A DNA stretch of 64,000 nucleotides. Source: Salinicoccus cyprini. GTDB taxonomy: Bacteria > Bacillota > Bacilli > Staphylococcales > Salinicoccaceae. Location: positions 620,001 to 684,000 of the forward strand of contig NZ_VMSJ01000001.1 in the NCBI RefSeq assembly GCF_007713705.1. The letters are read 5' to 3'. The notes under the pieces were generated by a model. It was not told the DNA's origin, did not search any database, and saw nothing but the letters and a program-made list of their open reading frames with translations. The position numbers and the translations under genes are program-made. Position 1 is the stretch's first letter. Each line of letters starts with the position of its first letter. Below, one piece after another: positions 60,726 to 64,000 of this stretch.

Positions 60726-60992
60726 ATGGAATTCTTTATGGCCATCCTGCCGTTTCTGGTACTCATTCTGGTAATGTACTTCCTGATGATCCGTCCGGCA
60801 CAGAAGAAGCAGAAAGATGTACAGAACATGCAGGCGAACATGCAGAAGGGTGACGAAATCATCACGATCGGCGGACTTCACGGAACTGTCGAGTCCTTCG
60901 ACCAGAAACACATGTACATCCGTACAGATGCAGCCGGCAGTGCAGTACTTAAATTTGAGCGTGTCGCGCTCAAAGAAATTGTAAAACAGTAG
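60726..60992 (+). CDS. yajC: Preprotein translocase subunit YajC
   Basis: Small membrane protein accompanying SecDF, 88 residues. One N-terminal helix (FMAILPFLVLILVMYFLMI) is followed by the conserved RPAQKKQKDVQNM and the KGDEIITIGGLHGTV domain. AAGAGGAG precedes the ATG region. It lies between tgt and secDF as in most Firmicutes and has its own terminator downstream. Confidence 0.95.
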   Translation: MEFFMAILPFLVLILVMYFLMIRPAQKKQKDVQNMQANMQKGDEIITIGGLHGTVESFDQKHMYIRTDAAGSAVLKFERVALKEIVKQ

Positions 60993-60999
60993 TGCAATG

Positions 61000-61027
61000 A
61001 GCTGACTCCATGAGTCGGCTTTTTTTA
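61000..61027 (+). terminator. Intrinsic terminator after yajC
   Basis: AGCTGACTC pairs with GAGTCGGCT (one wobble) around CAT, followed by TTTTTT. Confidence 0.88.
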
Positions 61028-61098
61028 ATTTTAATTTATGGTTTCAACAGTTATAATTGAAACGTTGAGGATTTCCAAAATAATCGAGGTGTGTTTTG

Positions 61099-63378
61099 TT
61101 GAAAGTAAAGAAGAATAGAATCATCATCACCATTCTGCTGGTCATCGGTATATTGACGGTCGTTGGACTGACAGCGAAAGATCTTGTCAAGGACGTCAAT
61201 CTTGGTCTGGACCTGCAGGGTGGATTTGAAGTACTGTATCAGGTCGAACCACTTGATGATGGAGATGAAATTGATGACTCGGCGGTACAGAGTACGGCAC
61301 AGACACTGGATTCGCGCGTCAATGTACTTGGTGTCTCAGAACCGAATATCCAGATTGAGGAAGGCAACAGGATCCGGGTCCAGCTTGCCGGAGTGGAAGA
61401 TCAGGCTGAAGCTAGGGAGCTGCTCAGCACCCAGGCTGAACTGACCATCCGGGACGTTGATGATAATGTTCTTCTGTCCGGTGCAGATCTGGTCCAGGGT
61501 GGGGCGAGTCAGAACTTTGACGAAATGAACCAGCCCATGGTATCGCTGCAGCTGAAGGATCCTGACAAGTTCCGTGAGGTCACTGAAGAGATTTCCCAGA
61601 GACCGGCCGGTGAAAATCTGATGGTCATCTGGATGGACTTCGAAGAAGGCGAAGACAGCTTTGCAGAGGAAGTTCAGAAGGCGGATCCGAAATTCATTTC
61701 TGCACCGAGCGTATCCGCACCGATCAATTCATCAGACGTCATGATCTCCGGCGGATTCAATGGTGAGGAAGGACTTGAGCGTGCCCAGAATATTGCTGCA
61801 CTCCTCAATTCGGGTGCGCTGCCGGTCAAGCTGACCGAGATCTATTCCAATTCCGTCGGTGCCCAGTTCGGTGCCCAGGCACTGGATGAGACTGTGACTG
61901 CCGGTCTGATCGGTGTAGCACTCGTATTCATATTCATGATTGCGTTCTACAGACTTCCGGGTGTTGTTGCGGCAGTGACGCTGACCGCCTACATCTACCT
62001 GACGCTTCTCGGGTTCAACCTGATCAGCGGCGTACTCACCCTGCCCGGTATTGCGGCACTGATTCTCGGTGTCGGCATGGCGGTGGATGCCAACATCATC
62101 ATGTATGAGCGCATCAAGGATGAACTCAGGATCGGAAGAAACCTGAAGCAGGCCTACAAGCGGGCATCGGCCGCTTCCCTATGGACGATCATAGATGCCA
62201 ACATCACGACGATGATCGCCGGTGTGGTACTGTTCATATTCGGAACAAGCAGTGTCAAAGGCTTTGCGACCATGCTGATCCTGTCGATACTGATGAGCTT
62301 CATTACAGCTGTATTCCTGACACGGGTCGTACTGTCGCTCCTGATCCGATCAAATTTCTTCAACGGCCGGCTCGGCTGGTTCGGAGTCAAGGAGTCGGAT
62401 AGATTCAATATCAATGAAGGCAAAGACATCGAACATCTGTCGACGCCTTGGGACAAGTTTGATTTCATCGGTCATGCGCGAAAGTTCTTTATACTGAGCG
62501 GTGTGCTCATTCTCGCAGGCCTTATCGTCCTGTCCATCTTCAGACTGAACCTCGGCATCGACTTTACGTCCGGGACAAGAGCGGATATCGAGACGAATGG
62601 TGAAGCGACGGTCGAACAGGTCGAAGCGGAACTCTCAGCCATGGATATCCCGCCCGACAGCATTACAACTTCAGGGGAGAATATGGTTGTCGCCCGCTAT
62701 GCTGAAGATCTGTCCCAGGATGAAGTGACAGAGATGCAGGACACCTTTGAAGAACTGTATGGCAGCCAGCCTGCAATCAGCACAGTAAGTCCTGTGATCG
62801 GACGTGAACTTGCGCAGAATGCGGCCATGGCACTCGCCATCGCATCGCTCGGCATCGTTCTCTATGCCTCCATCAGATTCGAGTGGCGCATGGCGCTGCC
62901 GAGTGTGCTGGCACTGATCCACGATGCATTCATCATGGTTGCGGTCTTCTCCATTTTCAGGCTGGAAGTGGATATTACTTTCATCGCCGCCGTGCTGACA
63001 ATCGTCGGGTATTCGATCAACGATACGATCGTGACATTCGACAGGGTGCGTGAAAACTTGAAGAAGGCGCGGGTGATCCGGAAAGAATCGCAGATTGATG
63101 AGATCATCAACCGCTCGCTCAAACAGACTCTGACCCGCTCGGTCAATACGGTGCTGACTGTCATCATCGTGGTTGTTCTGCTCGTATTCATGGGCAGCAC
63201 AGCCATACTGAACTTCTCGATTGCACTGCTGGTCGGCCTGATCAGCGGCATCTACTCATCGCTCTTCATCGCACTGCAGCTGTGGGGCATATTGAAGAAG
63301 CGTCAGTTCAGAAAAGCAGAAGGCAGCTTGACCGTATACGAAGAGAAGAAGAAAGATGACGAAAAAATACTTGTATAA
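61099..63378 (+). CDS. secDF: Fused protein translocase subunit SecDF
   Basis: Twelve-helix membrane protein using the proton gradient to aid late steps of Sec export. 759 residues; the SecD half starts with VNLGLDLQGGFEVLYQV and the P1 periplasmic domain, then GLIGVALVFIFMIAFYRLPGV and GVGMAVDANIIMYERIKDELR; the SecF half starts near 490 with LNLGIDFTSGTRADI and ends with TIVGYSINDTIVTFDRVRENLK. The conserved aspartate in VDANI and in NDTIVTFDR are present. TTG 61099 is preferred, seven bases after GAGGTG; TTG 61096 is also in frame. The single fused gene is the Bacillus/Staphylococcus form. Confidence 0.96.
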   Translation: MKVKKNRIIITILLVIGILTVVGLTAKDLVKDVNLGLDLQGGFEVLYQVEPLDDGDEIDDSAVQSTAQTLDSRVNVLGVSEPNIQIEEGNRIRVQLAGVEDQAEARELLSTQAELTIRDVDDNVLLSGADLVQGGASQNFDEMNQPMVSLQLKDPDKFREVTEEISQRPAGENLMVIWMDFEEGEDSFAEEVQKADPKFISAPSVSAPINSSDVMISGGFNGEEGLERAQNIAALLNSGALPVKLTEIYSNSVGAQFGAQALDETVTAGLIGVALVFIFMIAFYRLPGVVAAVTLTAYIYLTLLGFNLISGVLTLPGIAALILGVGMAVDANIIMYERIKDELRIGRNLKQAYKRASAASLWTIIDANITTMIAGVVLFIFGTSSVKGFATMLILSILMSFITAVFLTRVVLSLLIRSNFFNGRLGWFGVKESDRFNINEGKDIEHLSTPWDKFDFIGHARKFFILSGVLILAGLIVLSIFRLNLGIDFTSGTRADIETNGEATVEQVEAELSAMDIPPDSITTSGENMVVARYAEDLSQDEVTEMQDTFEELYGSQPAISTVSPVIGRELAQNAAMALAIASLGIVLYASIRFEWRMALPSVLALIHDAFIMVAVFSIFRLEVDITFIAAVLTIVGYSINDTIVTFDRVRENLKKARVIRKESQIDEIINRSLKQTLTRSVNTVLTVIIVVVLLVFMGSTAILNFSIALLVGLISGIYSSLFIALQLWGILKKRQFRKAEGSLTVYEEKKKDDEKILV

Positions 63379-63384
63379 TTCTAG

Positions 63385-63410
63385 AACGCCCGGGCACCCC
63401 CGGGCGTTTT
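63385..63410 (+). terminator. Intrinsic terminator after secDF
   Basis: AACGCCCGGG pairs perfectly with CCCGGGCGTT around CACC and is followed by TT. It is very GC-rich. TATAAT at 63374-63379, over the secDF stop, could be a recJ promoter box. Confidence 0.82.
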
Positions 63411-63426
63411 GCAAAGGATGTAATCT

Positions 63427-64000
63427 ATGTACCAGTCAAAGTATGAGTGGAAAGTACGCCGTAGAAGTTCGGATATGCCGGACGATCTTATTGACAAGTT
63501 CAAGCTCAATCCGCTGGAGCAGACTATACTCGAAAACCGGGGGTATACGACGGAATCTGATCTCGAGAGGATCTATCGCCCGAAGACGTATGATCCTTCC
63601 CTCGTCTACGGCATGGCAGATGCAGTGGCACGCATCGAGACTGCTTTTGACGCAGATGAACGCATACTGATCTACGGGGATTTCGACGCGGATGGCATTA
63701 CAAGCACAGTACTGCTTCTGAATGCGCTCAGAAGACGGACCGAAAATGTGGACTACTTCATCCCAAGCCGCATCGAGGACGGCTATGGCCCGAACCGTGC
63801 TGTATTCGAGGAGCTTGTAGTCGGCCAGTATGACCTTGTGATTACAGTTGATAATGGTGTCTCGGGCGGTAAGGAGATCGCCTTCCTGAAATCCGAAGGC
63901 ATTGAAACGATCGTGGTGGACCACCATGCATTCGGTGATAATGTGCCTGACGCGACCATCATCCATCCGGATCATCCCGACGGCACATATCCATTCCGTT
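63427..64000 (+). CDS. recJ: Single-stranded-DNA-specific exonuclease RecJ, N-terminal part (cut by window edge)
   Basis: 5'-3' exonuclease used in recombination and mismatch repair. Translation from ATG 63427 gives 191 residues before the window ends. The N-terminus has the family LNPLEQTILENRG, the DHH motifs follow: ILIYGDFDADGITST (motif I), ITVDNGVSGG (motif II) and IVVDHHAF (motif III, DHH). AAAGGATG precedes the start by several bases. RecJ downstream of secDF is the usual Staphylococcus order. The remaining two thirds of the protein lie outside the window. Confidence 0.95.
   Translation, partial: MYQSKYEWKVRRRSSDMPDDLIDKFKLNPLEQTILENRGYTTESDLERIYRPKTYDPSLVYGMADAVARIETAFDADERILIYGDFDADGITSTVLLLNALRRRTENVDYFIPSRIEDGYGPNRAVFEELVVGQYDLVITVDNGVSGGKEIAFLKSEGIETIVVDHHAFGDNVPDATIIHPDHPDGTYPFR

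Overview
The window looks like a chromosomal segment of a moderate-GC member of the Staphylococcaceae, most likely Salinicoccus or a close relative. This is an inference from three things seen in the sequence. The right-hand gene order (comC-radC ... mreC-mreD-rplU-prp-rpmA-obgE-ruvA-ruvB-queA-tgt-yajC-secDF-recJ) is the staphylococcal/Bacillus one. FosB is nearly collinear with the staphylococcal enzyme. Base composition is close to half GC with acid-rich proteins, unlike AT-rich Staphylococcus. Both ends are cut: the left inside transketolase (tkt), the right inside recJ.

Layout. 1-9640: end of tkt, yneF, an orphan peptide-binding lipoprotein, a heterodimeric ABC exporter, ccdA-ccdC convergent with a DUF2621 gene, and a trio of tiny genes (DUF1659, DUF2922, YvrJ). 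9650-15950: sbcD-sbcC DNA-end processing nuclease, a DHA2 drug exporter and a SCO1-type copper chaperone. 16040-24830: AI-2E family permease, two Bcr/CflA exporters, a CDF metal exporter, nucleoside hydrolase-ribokinase, a mazEF toxin-antitoxin pair, a LysE exporter and two small membrane proteins. 24930-41190: an accessory, stress-type region with a Fur-box heme monooxygenase, aldo/keto reductases, SDRs (one behind a SigB-like promoter), GNAT acetyltransferases, an AGE epimerase facing a large secreted toroid protein, fosB, a haloacetate-dehalogenase-like hydrolase, an Rrf2 regulator, tag and a SprT-like gene. Part of 39626-40990 looks decayed. 41390-47190: comC-radC, then a long regulatory leader and a second heterodimeric ABC exporter. 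47200-52830: a GrpB-Nudix fusion, a membrane protein, and a SAM-I riboswitch driving metN-metI-metQ-aminotransferase. 52850-64000: the conserved cell-shape, ribosome, recombination, queuosine and secretion block.

How the genes work together. The methionine importer and an aminotransferase form one SAM-sensing unit. Nucleoside hydrolase and ribokinase form a ribose-salvage pair. RuvAB, RecJ, RadC, SbcCD, Tag and SprT-like give a dense set of DNA maintenance genes. QueA and Tgt build queuosine; YajC and SecDF serve protein export. Prp lies between the L21 and L27 genes and trims the L27 N-terminus encoded next to it.

The most unusual signal is a structured RNA-like element present twice (about 43257-43432 and 52886-53016). 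The copies share a 34-35 base block, a GCCTCC box, a hairpin whose pairing is kept although its sequence differs, and an intrinsic terminator. The first copy also carries a short leader ORF whose Shine-Dalgarno can pair with the GCCTCC box, and it lies ahead of the second multidrug-type ABC exporter. This resembles a leader-peptide attenuator, and I do not recognise it as a described family.
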